Assembly: GCA_022705325.1 (NCBI GenBank)
Contig: JAKJER010000040.1
Span: 1 to 57,629 of the forward strand
DNA: 57,629 bases
From: Planctomycetota bacterium
Lineage (GTDB): Bacteria > Planctomycetota > Phycisphaerae > SM23-33
Direction of reading: 5' to 3'
The notes below the pieces were generated by a model that saw only the letters and a list, made by a program, of their open reading frames with translations, was not told where the DNA came from and did not search any database. This document shows, in pieces, positions 42,020-50,598 of this stretch (its first letter is position 1; each line of letters starts with the position of its first letter). The position numbers and the translations under genes are program-made.

Positions 42020-43411
42020 TCAAGGCGCGGAAGAAGGGGGCTCTATAACCAGACGCTGGGGCGCGACAGCGGGTGGCTTCTTCCTGCCCAGTATCGTCTC
42101 TCGCCAGCGGCGCACGCTCATCACGTCGAAGCGCTCGCCGTCGAATACGATCCGCCTGACCGCCTTCCTGCCGTCGTCGCTCTCGCGCTTCAGGTAGTCG
42201 TCGATCCGCATCCAGCGGACCTCGCCCTCGCCGTCGCGGATCACCAGGAAGACGGGGAACGCCTGGGACACCCAGTAGCGGGCGTGGCGCTCGTCCTTGA
42301 TCGTGAAGACCTCCGCCCCGTCGCCCTTGCGCTCCCGCAGGTACGAGTCGCCCGACTTGAGCTGGAGGTACAGCTTGGCGCCGGTGGCCTCGTAGGCGTC
42401 GTTGGTGAACTCGATCTCCATGTCGATGCCCTGGTCGCTGACGGTGAACTCCCGGCAGATCTGGTCGGCCAGCGCCACCGTCGAAATCACCTCGCCCACC
42501 AGCACGCGTTCCTTGCTCTGGTTGGTCAGGACGATGGCCGCCTCCTCCTGCATGTCCCGCACCCGTTGCTGGATCTCCGTGCTGGCGAAGCACTTCTCCA
42601 TCTCATCCCACAGCTTCACCTGCTCCTCGCAGCCCGCGCAGATGATGGTCGGCTCCCCGTTGCCCCTGCAAAGCTTGACGCGCCCGCCTGATTCTCCCTC
42701 CGGCGGACGGCCTTGCAGCCAGTCGCCCAGGCGTTTCATGGCCAGTTCGCGGTTGCCCACCGCCGTGCCGCAATGCCCGCAGACGTAATGCCGCAGCCGC
42801 ACCACATCCCGCCCCTGCCGCAGGAGGTGCTCGTGGACGTACTTGCAGAAGATGATCTTCTCCTCGTCGGGAATCGCGGACTCGAAGTACACGTCGATTT
42901 CGCCCGCGCCCTGGGCCCGCCGGGTAAGCCTGATGCCAAGCTGCCTGCCCGTGTTGGTCCTGAAGTCGGCGGCGTCGCGCCAGAGCTGCTCCTGCTGGAA
43001 CGGTGCGGTGTGGTGCAGCCGGACGACCAGCGTGGCGTAAAGCTCGTCCAAGAACCCCGTGAAGCGGTAGGTGGCGTGTACGGCCGGGAACTCGACGATG
43101 TCCGGTCGCTCCCTGCGATAGTAGCTGGGAAAGACCAGCAGGTTGCCCTTCTCGGTCGGCTGGCGGAGGCACAGCCCGCGCTCCACCAGCGTCTGGTGCA
43201 TGGCCAGCAGGATGAACCGCTCCTCTTCGCGGTCCGCCAGACGCTCCATCGAGGCCGCGTACTGCAGGTCGCCCTTGAGCACCCACTCCTCCATCAGACA
43301 GCCGCGCTGGTGCTCGTCGGCCTGCAGGGTCCGGATGACGGCCTGGGCGTAGGCGTTGACGCGTTCTGGCTGGAGCAGCACCCAACTGCCGAACCCCAGC
43401 TCCCAGACCAC
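42020..43411 (-). CDS. C-terminal half: COR-like region plus DUF4365 nuclease-like domain
   Basis: The 463-codon frame opens at a GTG, but coding-like sequence extends 26 more codons upstream to the TAA. The first part (to about 150) has winged-helix-like segments (AVIRTLQADEHQRGCLMEEWVLKG) of the type following ROC GTPases. A zinc-ribbon-like middle follows (CGHCGTAVGNRE; ICAGCEEQVKLW). The last part is DUF4365: GIDMEIEF (Asp330, Glu332, Glu334) and LYLQLKSG (Gln350, Lys352), the pattern of PD-(D/E)xK nuclease-like domains. In defence proteins such a domain would be an effector. Whether it is translated separately is unknown. Confidence 0.7.
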   Translation of the reverse strand: MVWELGFGSWVLLQPERVNAYAQAVIRTLQADEHQRGCLMEEWVLKGDLQYAASMERLADREEERFILLAMHQTLVERGLCLRQPTEKGNLLVFPSYYRRERPDIVEFPAVHATYRFTGFLDELYATLVVRLHHTAPFQQEQLWRDAADFRTNTGRQLGIRLTRRAQGAGEIDVYFESAIPDEEKIIFCKYVHEHLLRQGRDVVRLRHYVCGHCGTAVGNRELAMKRLGDWLQGRPPEGESGGRVKLCRGNGEPTIICAGCEEQVKLWDEMEKCFASTEIQQRVRDMQEEAAIVLTNQSKERVLVGEVISTVALADQICREFTVSDQGIDMEIEFTNDAYEATGAKLYLQLKSGDSYLRERKGDGAEVFTIKDERHARYWVSQAFPVFLVIRDGEGEVRWMRIDDYLKRESDDGRKAVRRIVFDGERFDVMSVRRWRETILGRKKPPAVAPQRLVIEPPSSAP

Positions 43412-43489
43412 CCCGGGGCCGGCCAGCAGCGTCAGCAGGGCGTGCAGTTCCTCGTCGGCGAAAGGCTTGAAGTCGCCGGCCAGCCGCAG

Positions 43490-45520
43490 TTACAGCGTGT
43501 CGCGCAGCTCGTTGAACCGCATCAGCACCCGCCCCTGGTCCTTGAGGCGGACGATCTCGTCCTTGAGGCGCTTGAAGAGCGCCTTGGTCGTGCGGCAGGG
43601 GATGGCGTCCCAGTCGATACCGTCGAGGATGGCCTTCTTGAGTTCCCTGCACCCCTGGTCCATCTTCGCGCTGGTCTGGATGAACGTGCGAAAGTTTCGC
43701 TCGGCTGCGAACTTCTCGATCTCTCCCCGGCTGACGCGCAGGCCTCCGGCGTCCACCCGCCCGGCGACCAGCAGCTTGGCGAATTTCTTTCGTGTCGCGC
43801 GGGTGAGGTCGCGGTCCCACTGGCCCAGCGTCTCGAAGAGGTCCTCCTTCTGGCCGTCGAAGACCAGCACCGCCAGCGCGGTCTCGTCCATGTAGAGCTG
43901 GTGGATCAGCCGCTGGTCCGCCTGCCCGCCGAAGTCCCACAGCCAGATCTCCCGCTCGGTTACAGGCCCAGGCTTGCCCCCCGCCGGCTTGGCGGAACCG
44001 GGGGTCACGTCCAGCTTCCACTGCGTGGCCCACGCGCCGACCGTCGAGTCGCTGGGCTGCCAGGTGTTCGAGGTCAGTCGCCGGGAAAGCCCGGTCTTTC
44101 CCGTCCCGCTCTCTCCGACCAGCAGGACCTTGGCGTTGGTGTACAGGAAATTGTCCGCTTCCGCGCCCGCGGCCGCTGGCGCTTCGTTGTCGAGCTGCCC
44201 CAGGTCCCATACTCGCATCCCGCCTTTAACGTCCCCGGAGAAGGCCCGCCGCCCGTTCGCGCTCCAGGCCACGGTCCTGACCCGACTCTCATGGCCTTCC
44301 AGTACCCGCAGACAGCGCCCCGACTCGACCTCCCACACGCGCACTGACCGGTCATCGGCCCCGGAGAGGGCGAACCGCCCGTCCGGCCTCCACGCTACGC
44401 TGTTGACCGCGCCGGTATGGCCTTCGAGCACGCGCAGACAGCGCCCCGACTCGACCTCCCACACGCGCACCGTATTGTCAGCCGACCCGGAAAGGGCGAG
44501 CCGTTCGTTTGGACTCCATGCCACGCCCCAGACGCCGCCAGTATGGCCTTCCAGCACCCGCAGACAGCGCCCCGACTCGACATCCCACACGCGCACCGTA
44601 TTGTCAGCCGACCCGGAGAGGGCGAGCCGTCCGTTTGGACTCCAGCCCACACTGTTGACCTCGTCGGTATGGCCTTCCAGTACCCACAGACAGCATACCG
44701 ACTTGACATCCCACACCCGCACCGTCTTGTCATCGGCCCCAGAAAGGGCCCGGCGCCCGTCCGGACTCCACGCCACGCTCCAGACTCCGATGGTACGGCC
44801 TCCGAGCACCCGCAGCCAGCGCCCCGACTCGACATCCCACACCCGCACGGTGGCGTCCAATGACCCGGAAAGGGCGAGCCGCCCGTCCGGGCTCCACGCC
44901 ACGCTTCGGACACGTTGGGCGTGCCCATCGAGCATCCGCAGAAAGCGCCCCGACTCGACCTCCCAAACCCGCACCGTCTTGTCAAACGACCCGGTAAGGG
45001 CGAGCCGCCCGTCCGGACTCCAGGAAAAGCTCCAGACATTGTCGGTGTGACCCTTTAGCGAAACAGCCAGAGACGCTTCCTGCTTATCCGTCGCCCCCTC
45101 GGGGGGCGCTGGCGGCCGGCAGGCGTCCAGGAGCCTGGCGTATTCCTGCTCACCGCCGGCCGGGCGCCAATCGACATACAGGAACTGGCCCAGCGACCCC
45201 TTGGGGGACGCGTCGTCCAACCGCAGGGGGATGAAGCGGCGGGCCTTGTTCAACGGGTCGCGGAAGCGGAACGTCCCGGCCTCCAACTGCGACCAGTCCG
45301 AGCCGAACGCGTTGGCCGACATGCACAGCACCAGCACGCGGGAGCGCTCCAGCCCCTCCTCGATCTTGGCGAGGACATGATCCCCGGGCTTGATCTCCCA
45401 CTCGTCTAACCACACCTTCAGCCCGTCGGCCCGCAGCCGCTTGGCCAGCGGGCGGACGATCGTCTTGTCTCTGGAACTGTGGCTGAGGAAGACGTCGTAG
45501 TCGAAGGTCTCGGCGGTCAT
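43490..45520 (-). CDS. N-terminal half: TIR domain, seven WD40 repeats, ROC-type GTPase
   Basis: In this 676-residue frame the TIR domain (6-135) reads DYDVFLSHSSRDK, LKVWLDEWEIKPG and SDWSQLEAG, with Glu80 in the place of the NADase catalytic residue. Seven WD40 repeats of 42 residues follow (155-449). A ROC-like GTPase comes last: P-loop GESGTGKTG (Lys475), WDFGGQ (528-533) and VAGRVDAGG for the base-recognition loop. TIR domains cleave NAD or act as adaptors; WD40 propellers and ROC GTPases could sense and switch. The frame opens at 45652, but the ATG at 45520 follows AAGGAAAG and begins the TIR fold. Confidence 0.85.
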   Translation of the reverse strand: MTAETFDYDVFLSHSSRDKTIVRPLAKRLRADGLKVWLDEWEIKPGDHVLAKIEEGLERSRVLVLCMSANAFGSDWSQLEAGTFRFRDPLNKARRFIPLRLDDASPKGSLGQFLYVDWRPAGGEQEYARLLDACRPPAPPEGATDKQEASLAVSLKGHTDNVWSFSWSPDGRLALTGSFDKTVRVWEVESGRFLRMLDGHAQRVRSVAWSPDGRLALSGSLDATVRVWDVESGRWLRVLGGRTIGVWSVAWSPDGRRALSGADDKTVRVWDVKSVCCLWVLEGHTDEVNSVGWSPNGRLALSGSADNTVRVWDVESGRCLRVLEGHTGGVWGVAWSPNERLALSGSADNTVRVWEVESGRCLRVLEGHTGAVNSVAWRPDGRFALSGADDRSVRVWEVESGRCLRVLEGHESRVRTVAWSANGRRAFSGDVKGGMRVWDLGQLDNEAPAAAGAEADNFLYTNAKVLLVGESGTGKTGLSRRLTSNTWQPSDSTVGAWATQWKLDVTPGSAKPAGGKPGPVTEREIWLWDFGGQADQRLIHQLYMDETALAVLVFDGQKEDLFETLGQWDRDLTRATRKKFAKLLVAGRVDAGGLRVSRGEIEKFAAERNFRTFIQTSAKMDQGCRELKKAILDGIDWDAIPCRTTKALFKRLKDEIVRLKDQGRVLMRFNELRDTL
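44176..45058 (-). repeat. Seven tandem 126-bp WD40 repeats
   Basis: Each unit encodes 42 residues with the pattern GHT-x-x-V-x-SVAWSPDGRLALSGS-x-D-x-TVRVWDVESGRCLRVLE. Units four to six are nearly alike at DNA level (for example the stretch for DNTVRVW in units four and five), while the first and last have drifted. Seven units make exactly one closed propeller. Confidence 0.85.
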
Positions 45521-45648
45521 TGGTCGCTTTCCTTCTCTCGGTGTAGCGTTCGGCTGCCGCGGCGCAACACCCTGGGCCAATGACGGGAGTATATCCGGCC
45601 GCTGGATGACGTCAACTGTTGGGGCAGCCGCTGCGTCGCAGCGGTGGC

Positions 45649-45861
45649 TCACTTAACTGCCGAGGCGGCTGAGGATTGGAAGGCGCAGCGCACCTCCGAG
45701 CCGTCGGCGTTGCCGAGGTCGGTCCGCTGGATCATCAGGACGTAGGCGACCTTCTTGACCGGGTCGATCAACGCCTGTATGCCCCACGCCCCCGCCGCCC
45801 CCAGCATGCCGGGTGTCAGGTCGTAAGTGGCGATCTTCTTCGGGGATAGAGAACGAAACAA
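45649..45861 (-). pseudogene. Duplicated 3' fragment of the neighbouring serine-hydrolase gene
   Basis: Bases 45665-45769 match 49295-49399 at 102 of 105 positions in the same orientation; similarity continues, weaker, to about 45822. The frame encodes IDPVKKVAYVLMIQRTDLGN and the same C-terminal residues as the intact hydrolase at 49282-50457, but no catalytic part. It is a remnant of a tandem duplication. Confidence 0.8.
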
Positions 45862-45876
45862 GAACCCACAACCTGC

Positions 45877-48800
45877 CTACTTCACAGGGTCAATGAAGAT
45901 CCCCGAGATTACCGCGTTGAAGCCGGCGAGTTTCCGCACGTCGATCTGGACCTCGCCGGAGACGGTCCAGGTGAGGTAGACGCCCTTGTCGGTTTCGTCG
46001 ATGGCGGCGGTCTGCTCGGTCTGCGCGGGCTCGCCGAAGCCCACGGCCATGGACCGTTTGTTGCGGTCGTAGTCCAGCACGTACACGGTTAGGCGGTACG
46101 GCTTGGCGGCCAGTGTGTCGCTGGGGGTGATGAGGAACGAGAGCCGCTGGCCCTCGTGCCAACACGTGGCCGCGGGCCGGCCCTTCGCGCCGGGCGGGGC
46201 GAGCGATCGCGGGTCCTTCTGCCCGCCGGGCCAGGTGAACGGCTGGCCGGCGAGGACGTCCAGGCGGTAGTGGCGTTGGGCGGGGGTCTGCACGTTGGGG
46301 ATCCAGGCAGCCAGCGAGCCGTACTTGCCGGTCCACTTGCCCGCGGTGGTCGTATCGCGGCCTTCAAACTTCACCGCCGCAGCCGCCACGCTCTCCAGGG
46401 CCGCCCAGGACGCGACCAGCGCGGTCGCGCCGGCCTGGCCGGCGGTCGGCATTCCAGAGGTCCAACGGGCGACGCGAACGGTTTGCCCGTCGCCGCGGCG
46501 CGCGACGATCTCCGCCCGCCTGGGCAGCAGCCAGACGCCCTCATCGCCCGGCTGGAGCGTGATCCGCAGGTCGTCGCCGGGCAGGGCGGGCAACGGCAGC
46601 GAGCAGGCCGAGCCGGTGAACGTGCCGACCTTCCGCCCGCCCAGCAGGACGTCGATCGGGCCGGCGGACCCCAACAAATCACCGGAGATCCGCAGGGTCG
46701 GCGCGGTCAGGCCGGCCAGATCGGGCCTGGGCAGTTGCTCGGTTGTCAGGGGGGACGGCTCGCTCTTGCCGAAGAGCTTCTCGCGAAGCTCGATCAGGCG
46801 CGTGGCGTGCTTGTCGTCCAGGGGCGGCTCGTCCCCGTGCCCGACCACGATCACGCACGCGACCTCGTGCCGCTGGAGGCTCACGGACAGGACCGTATCC
46901 GCGCGGGACGGCGTCTGTGGGGCACGCGCCATCGCGCCGACGACCGAGGCCTTGTACGGCCTGCCGCCCAGCGGGTAGACGTGCGCCCAGCGGGCATCGT
47001 GACCCATGCCGCGGATGCTCACCACGGGCGCGCCCGCCGACGGCGCGCCGGGCCGGCTGAGGAAGTCCACCCGCGACGTAACCGGGACGACCAGGTGCCC
47101 GTTGGCGTCGGCGTACAGGTTCACGTCGCAAGGCCCGCCGGCCTGGACGCAGTGGGGCCGGAGCACCTGCTCGCAGCCCATCAGCCGCTCGAAGAGCGGG
47201 GCGTATATCTCCAGGAAGTCAGCCGCTTTCTCGTTGGGAGGCTGCTGGCTGATCGGGAACTTGTGGGCGATCATCTGCGGGAAGAGCTTCCAGTGCAGGC
47301 GGCGCTTGAGCTGGGCCTCAAACTGGAGCAGGTCGCCGCCGTAGGGCTTGGCGTGGTGCCAGGCCGAGGCCGGGCGCAGCGGAGTGAGGTAGCCCAGCGC
47401 GGGCAGGTAGTCGTTTTCGTGGCAGGTGCCGTCGGTGTCGCGGAGCGGCTCGATGCGGTAGAACTGGTTAACGAACACCCGCTTGCCCTTCTCGTGGGCC
47501 AGGCGGCAGACCTCTCGCACCGCGGCCGCCACGGGCAGGGCCATGTTCTCAGCCGGCTTGTTGCGGATCATCGTCAGGCCGTCGTCGTGGCCGTAATCGA
47601 TCGTGCTGGCCCAGTCGAGGCGGTCGATGACGAATCCGGCGATCTCGGGCAGGCGATCCAGGTGTCGCTTGACCTGCTCGACCAGGAAGGGCCAGAGGGC
47701 GTAGTTCGGCCCGGGGTTCATGGCCATCGCGCCTTCCCAGGTGGGGATGTCCTTGCCGGAAGCGTTCTTGACCAGGGCGTTGGCGAACCGTTCCCGCAGG
47801 GCCCTGGCGGCGGCCTCCGCGTCGCCGCCCTTGCCGCCGTCGCCGCCGTACTCGGTGACGTTGAAGTATGCGTAGGTGGCGACGCCGGCAGCCTTCATCT
47901 TCGCGACGAAGGCGTTGATCTTCTCGTCGCTCATGGTCTGGCCGAGCTTCCACCACTTGGCGTAGGTGTAGGGGTGCCACTCCTTTTCTTCCGGCAGGTA
48001 CTCGCCCAGGTAGGTGAACCAGAAGCTGGACCAGATGTATCGCACGCGCTGGCGGGCCATCTCGTCCAGGTCCGGGTGGTCCTGGATGTGGTGGTAGTAG
48101 AACACGCCTTCGCCCTGGCCGCGCGGCAGGGGCGAGCGGAAGTACTCGGGGAACTGTCCGGCGTAGGCAGCCAGCGCGGCGCGGTAGTCGGCGGCGTGGC
48201 TGTAGAAGACCAGCCTCAGCGGGCTTGGCTTGCCGCCTCCCATGCCGCGATGGGCGAACCCCAGTTCCAGCGTCGTGGCGTCTTTCCAGGCAAAGGTGAG
48301 GTTGGGGATGTTGTCGGTCGGAGGGAGGGCTATCGTCAGTGCCCGTCCGTCCGTCGCCAGCAGGCTGATCAGAGGCAAGACCCACGCCCGGCCACTGCCC
48401 CAGCCGACGGCGGCGTAAGTCGCGGGGCCGTAGGTCGGGTGGGCGTCGAGATTCATCACGCCGCGCTCGCTGGGCGTGAAGACGCGCATCCCGGGGTCCA
48501 GGGCAGGCAACTGGATCGTGATCTTGTGCTCCGTCCGCGAACCCGCGCCGGCGAAGTCCATCTCCCACATCAGCCCCTGCTCCAGCGGCGTCCATTTCTG
48601 GGTCACCGTCAGGCCGAGGCCCGCCAGCGCCGCCTGACCTGTCAGGCTCTCGCCCTTCTTCTCGAGCCGGGCGGCCGTGGGGGCGGCAGTTTTCTTCGCC
48701 GCCTCCGCCCGGACCTCCAACGTCAGCGGGCCGTGCAGCCAGTTGCGGTCGGCGTCCGGTGCCGCCTCGCCGGGGCGGTTATGCAGGACGATCGACTCCG

Positions 48801-48948
48801 GCAGGCCGCTGTCGCCGCTCAACCTCGCCGCCAGTTCCCCACCGCCGTGGATCTCCTCCGCCGTCAGGCGGCATGGGCTCAGGCAGGCGCAGACTGCCAA
48901 CACGATTCCACTGAGCCGACATGCGATCAGAGACAGGTACTTCAACAT
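45877..48948 (-). CDS. Large secreted protein, probable TIM-barrel glycoside hydrolase of unassigned family
   Basis: The 1023-residue product has a signal peptide (SLIACRLSGIVLAVCACLSP). The N-terminal third is beta-rich. A central part has barrel-like strands: FYYHHIQDHPDLDEMARQRV, VATYAYFNVTEYGGDGG, IAGFVIDRLDWASTIDYGHD (candidate acid Asp in VIDRLDW), and KGKRVFVNQFYRIEP. The C-terminal third looks like beta-sandwich carbohydrate-binding modules. This arrangement suits a glycosidase acting outside the cytoplasm, but I cannot name the family. The ATG at 48948 follows AAAGG; the open frame to 49134 is not signal-like. The gene is flanked by the duplicated fragment and a small membrane-protein gene. 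Confidence 0.65.
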   Translation of the reverse strand: MLKYLSLIACRLSGIVLAVCACLSPCRLTAEEIHGGGELAARLSGDSGLPESIVLHNRPGEAAPDADRNWLHGPLTLEVRAEAAKKTAAPTAARLEKKGESLTGQAALAGLGLTVTQKWTPLEQGLMWEMDFAGAGSRTEHKITIQLPALDPGMRVFTPSERGVMNLDAHPTYGPATYAAVGWGSGRAWVLPLISLLATDGRALTIALPPTDNIPNLTFAWKDATTLELGFAHRGMGGGKPSPLRLVFYSHAADYRAALAAYAGQFPEYFRSPLPRGQGEGVFYYHHIQDHPDLDEMARQRVRYIWSSFWFTYLGEYLPEEKEWHPYTYAKWWKLGQTMSDEKINAFVAKMKAAGVATYAYFNVTEYGGDGGKGGDAEAAARALRERFANALVKNASGKDIPTWEGAMAMNPGPNYALWPFLVEQVKRHLDRLPEIAGFVIDRLDWASTIDYGHDDGLTMIRNKPAENMALPVAAAVREVCRLAHEKGKRVFVNQFYRIEPLRDTDGTCHENDYLPALGYLTPLRPASAWHHAKPYGGDLLQFEAQLKRRLHWKLFPQMIAHKFPISQQPPNEKAADFLEIYAPLFERLMGCEQVLRPHCVQAGGPCDVNLYADANGHLVVPVTSRVDFLSRPGAPSAGAPVVSIRGMGHDARWAHVYPLGGRPYKASVVGAMARAPQTPSRADTVLSVSLQRHEVACVIVVGHGDEPPLDDKHATRLIELREKLFGKSEPSPLTTEQLPRPDLAGLTAPTLRISGDLLGSAGPIDVLLGGRKVGTFTGSACSLPLPALPGDDLRITLQPGDEGVWLLPRRAEIVARRGDGQTVRVARWTSGMPTAGQAGATALVASWAALESVAAAAVKFEGRDTTTAGKWTGKYGSLAAWIPNVQTPAQRHYRLDVLAGQPFTWPGGQKDPRSLAPPGAKGRPAATCWHEGQRLSFLITPSDTLAAKPYRLTVYVLDYDRNKRSMAVGFGEPAQTEQTAAIDETDKGVYLTWTVSGEVQIDVRKLAGFNAVISGIFIDPVK

Positions 48949-48983
48949 GGCAGAGGACCTTTCTGAATCAACCTGGACCCGCG

Positions 48984-49316
48984 TCAACTTGATCGTTTGC
49001 GGACGCCTTGCCACCTGGTCGCCAGTCGCCACAGCATGGTCGCGAGGATCCAAACCACGATGACCGCCACCAGGACGGCCAGACCGCGGATAACGCACAG
49101 GACAAGGAAGGTGTCGGAATCCAGTGATATCCACTTCTCCCTGCGACCGTTGTCGTAATGGGTGAGAATGACCCTATCACCGTAGAACCAACTGTACGTG
49201 CCGGTGGCTGCGCCGGCGATCAGGGCGACCAGCAGCATGACCAGGTAGTGAGTCCTGATCGTCTGCCTGGGCGGAGGCGGATCACTTGATCGCGGCGGCT
49301 GAGGATTGGAAGGCAC
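48984..49316 (-). CDS. Small membrane protein overlapping the serine-hydrolase gene
   Basis: The 110-residue product has a Pro-rich start, two TM helices (LVMLLVALIAGAATGTYSW and FLVLCVIRGLAVLVAVIVVWIL) and a basic tail. The GTG start at 49316 is preceded by GGAGG with a 6-7 base gap, all inside the last codons of the serine-hydrolase gene, so the two overlap by about 35 bases in different frames and are probably coupled. An ATG at 49238 has no ribosome site. No domain is recognised. Confidence 0.6.
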   Translation of the reverse strand: MPSNPQPPRSSDPPPPRQTIRTHYLVMLLVALIAGAATGTYSWFYGDRVILTHYDNGRREKWISLDSDTFLVLCVIRGLAVLVAVIVVWILATMLWRLATRWQGVRKRSS

Positions 49317-50457
49317 GTCGCACCTCCGAGCCGTCGGCGTTGCCGAGGTCGGTCCGCTGGATCATCAGGACGTAGGCGACCTTCTTGACCGGGTCGATCC
49401 AGACCTGTGTGCCCCACGCCCCGCCGTGCCCGAACGTGCCGGGCGACAGGTCGGCCGTCACGCCCTGAGGCTCGCGGACGAGGACCACGCCCAGACCCCA
49501 CCCGCTGCCGGGCACGAAGCCCGCCTTCAGATCGCCCGTGGCCAGGGTGCGCATGAGCTTGACCGTGTCGGCCTTGAGGTATCGCTTGCCGTCCAGCTCG
49601 CCCTCGCAGAGGAGCATGCGGGCGAAGCGACCGTAGTCCGGCGCGGTGGAGAAGAGCCCGCCGTTGGGGGCGGGGTAGCGGTCGGTGCGGGTGGGGTCGT
49701 AGAGCGGCCAGTAGGCCGCCTTCTGGAGCTTGCCCGCGACGCGCTTGTAGGGCGCGACCATGCGGGCGAGCTGCCCGGCCTTGGGATAGAACGTGGTGTC
49801 CTTCATGCCCAGCGGGTCGAAGAACCGCTTCTGGAGGAACTCGGGATAGGACTGGCCCGAGACGACCTCGATGATCCGCCCGAGCGTGTTCATGCCGGAC
49901 TGGCTGTACTGCCACTTCGAGCCGGGCTCGAAGTTCAGCGGCTTCTTGGCGTAGAGGGCCATCAGCGGCTCGAGCCTGGTAATCCCGGCGACCTCCTGGT
50001 TGGACGCCTCGGCCAGGCCGGAGGTGTGCGTGAGCAGGTGGCGGAGGGTGAGCTTGAACGCCTTGCCGTCGCGGGTTTTCATCTCTGCCAGTTCGGGAAC
50101 GTACTTGCCCACGAGGTCGTCGACGGTCAGCTTGCCGTCGTCCTGGAGGGCCAGGATGGCGGCCGAGGTGACGGGCTTGGTCATGGAGGCGATCCAGAAG
50201 ATCGTGTCAGTCCGCATGGGCCGCTGCGCGTCGATGTCGGCCAGGCCCACGGCCGACAGGTGCGCCACGCCGCCCGGCCGGGCGACCAGCGTGACCGCCC
50301 CGGAGATGACCTGCTTGTCCGCCTGGTCCTTCATGGCCTCCGTGATCCCCGCTACGACGGGCGTCTCACCCGTCGCCCCTGTGCAGGAAGTCAGCAGAAG
50401 CACCAGTACGGGCAGAAGAAGAAGACTCATCAGGACCTTATGATCGGGCGCGTGCAT
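49282..50457 (-). CDS. Class C beta-lactamase-related serine hydrolase, lipoprotein
   Basis: The 391-residue product starts with a lipoprotein signal ending LLTSC. SMTK (Ser91-Lys94) is the SxxK catalytic motif, and the region WQYSQSGMN stands for the Tyr motif (YSQ in place of YxN). A HGG triad (FGHGGAWG) replaces KTG. These features fit the esterase/peptidase-type serine hydrolases (Beta-lactamase family PF00144) rather than a true antibiotic-resistance enzyme. The segment GATGETPVVAG right after the lipobox derives from a dispersed palindrome (50351-50376). The ATG at 50457 follows GGAG by eight bases. Confidence 0.87.
   Translation of the reverse strand: MHAPDHKVLMSLLLLPVLVLLLTSCTGATGETPVVAGITEAMKDQADKQVISGAVTLVARPGGVAHLSAVGLADIDAQRPMRTDTIFWIASMTKPVTSAAILALQDDGKLTVDDLVGKYVPELAEMKTRDGKAFKLTLRHLLTHTSGLAEASNQEVAGITRLEPLMALYAKKPLNFEPGSKWQYSQSGMNTLGRIIEVVSGQSYPEFLQKRFFDPLGMKDTTFYPKAGQLARMVAPYKRVAGKLQKAAYWPLYDPTRTDRYPAPNGGLFSTAPDYGRFARMLLCEGELDGKRYLKADTVKLMRTLATGDLKAGFVPGSGWGLGVVLVREPQGVTADLSPGTFGHGGAWGTQVWIDPVKKVAYVLMIQRTDLGNADGSEVRRAFQSSAAAIK
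50351..50376. repeat. Palindromic unit within the serine-hydrolase gene
   Basis: GACGGGCG-TCT-CACCCGTC forms an 8-base stem with one mismatch and is preceded by GCTAC. It belongs with the units at 82-153 and 56472-56533 and is read in frame as part of the linker after the lipidated Cys. Confidence 0.55.
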
Positions 50458-50598
50458 GGGAGATTCTCCAATAGACTGTTCGCGTTAGGAACTATGATCC
50501 ATACGTTAGTCGTCATGAGCGTGGAGTTCAAGCCGCGTCGCGCGAAGCCGCAAGCGGATTGAACGGTTGTGGTCGCTGGAGAAGACGGAAAGACTGAC

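Larger units (their letters stand above)
42020..45520 (-). pseudogene. Whole TIR-WD40-ROC-COR-DUF4365 gene, interrupted by one in-frame TAA
   Basis: From the ATG at 45520 the frame runs to a TAA at 43492-43490. The same frame then continues without another stop to 42020; the codons directly after the TAA (LRLAGDFKPFADEELHALL) look fully coding and contain no start codon before 43411. As one product it would have about 1166 residues. A single change such as CAA to TAA explains the break. Readthrough, very recent inactivation, or a base-call error are the options. The two open halves are given separately. Confidence 0.7.

Noticed and set aside
44176..45058. CRISPR or satellite DNA from the 126-bp periodicity
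   Set aside because: The period matches WD40 blades in frame with canonical WD40 residues.
49282..50457. Antibiotic-resistance class C beta-lactamase
   Set aside because: YSQ and HGG replace the usual YxN and KTG motifs, and it is a lipoprotein; a general serine hydrolase fits better.
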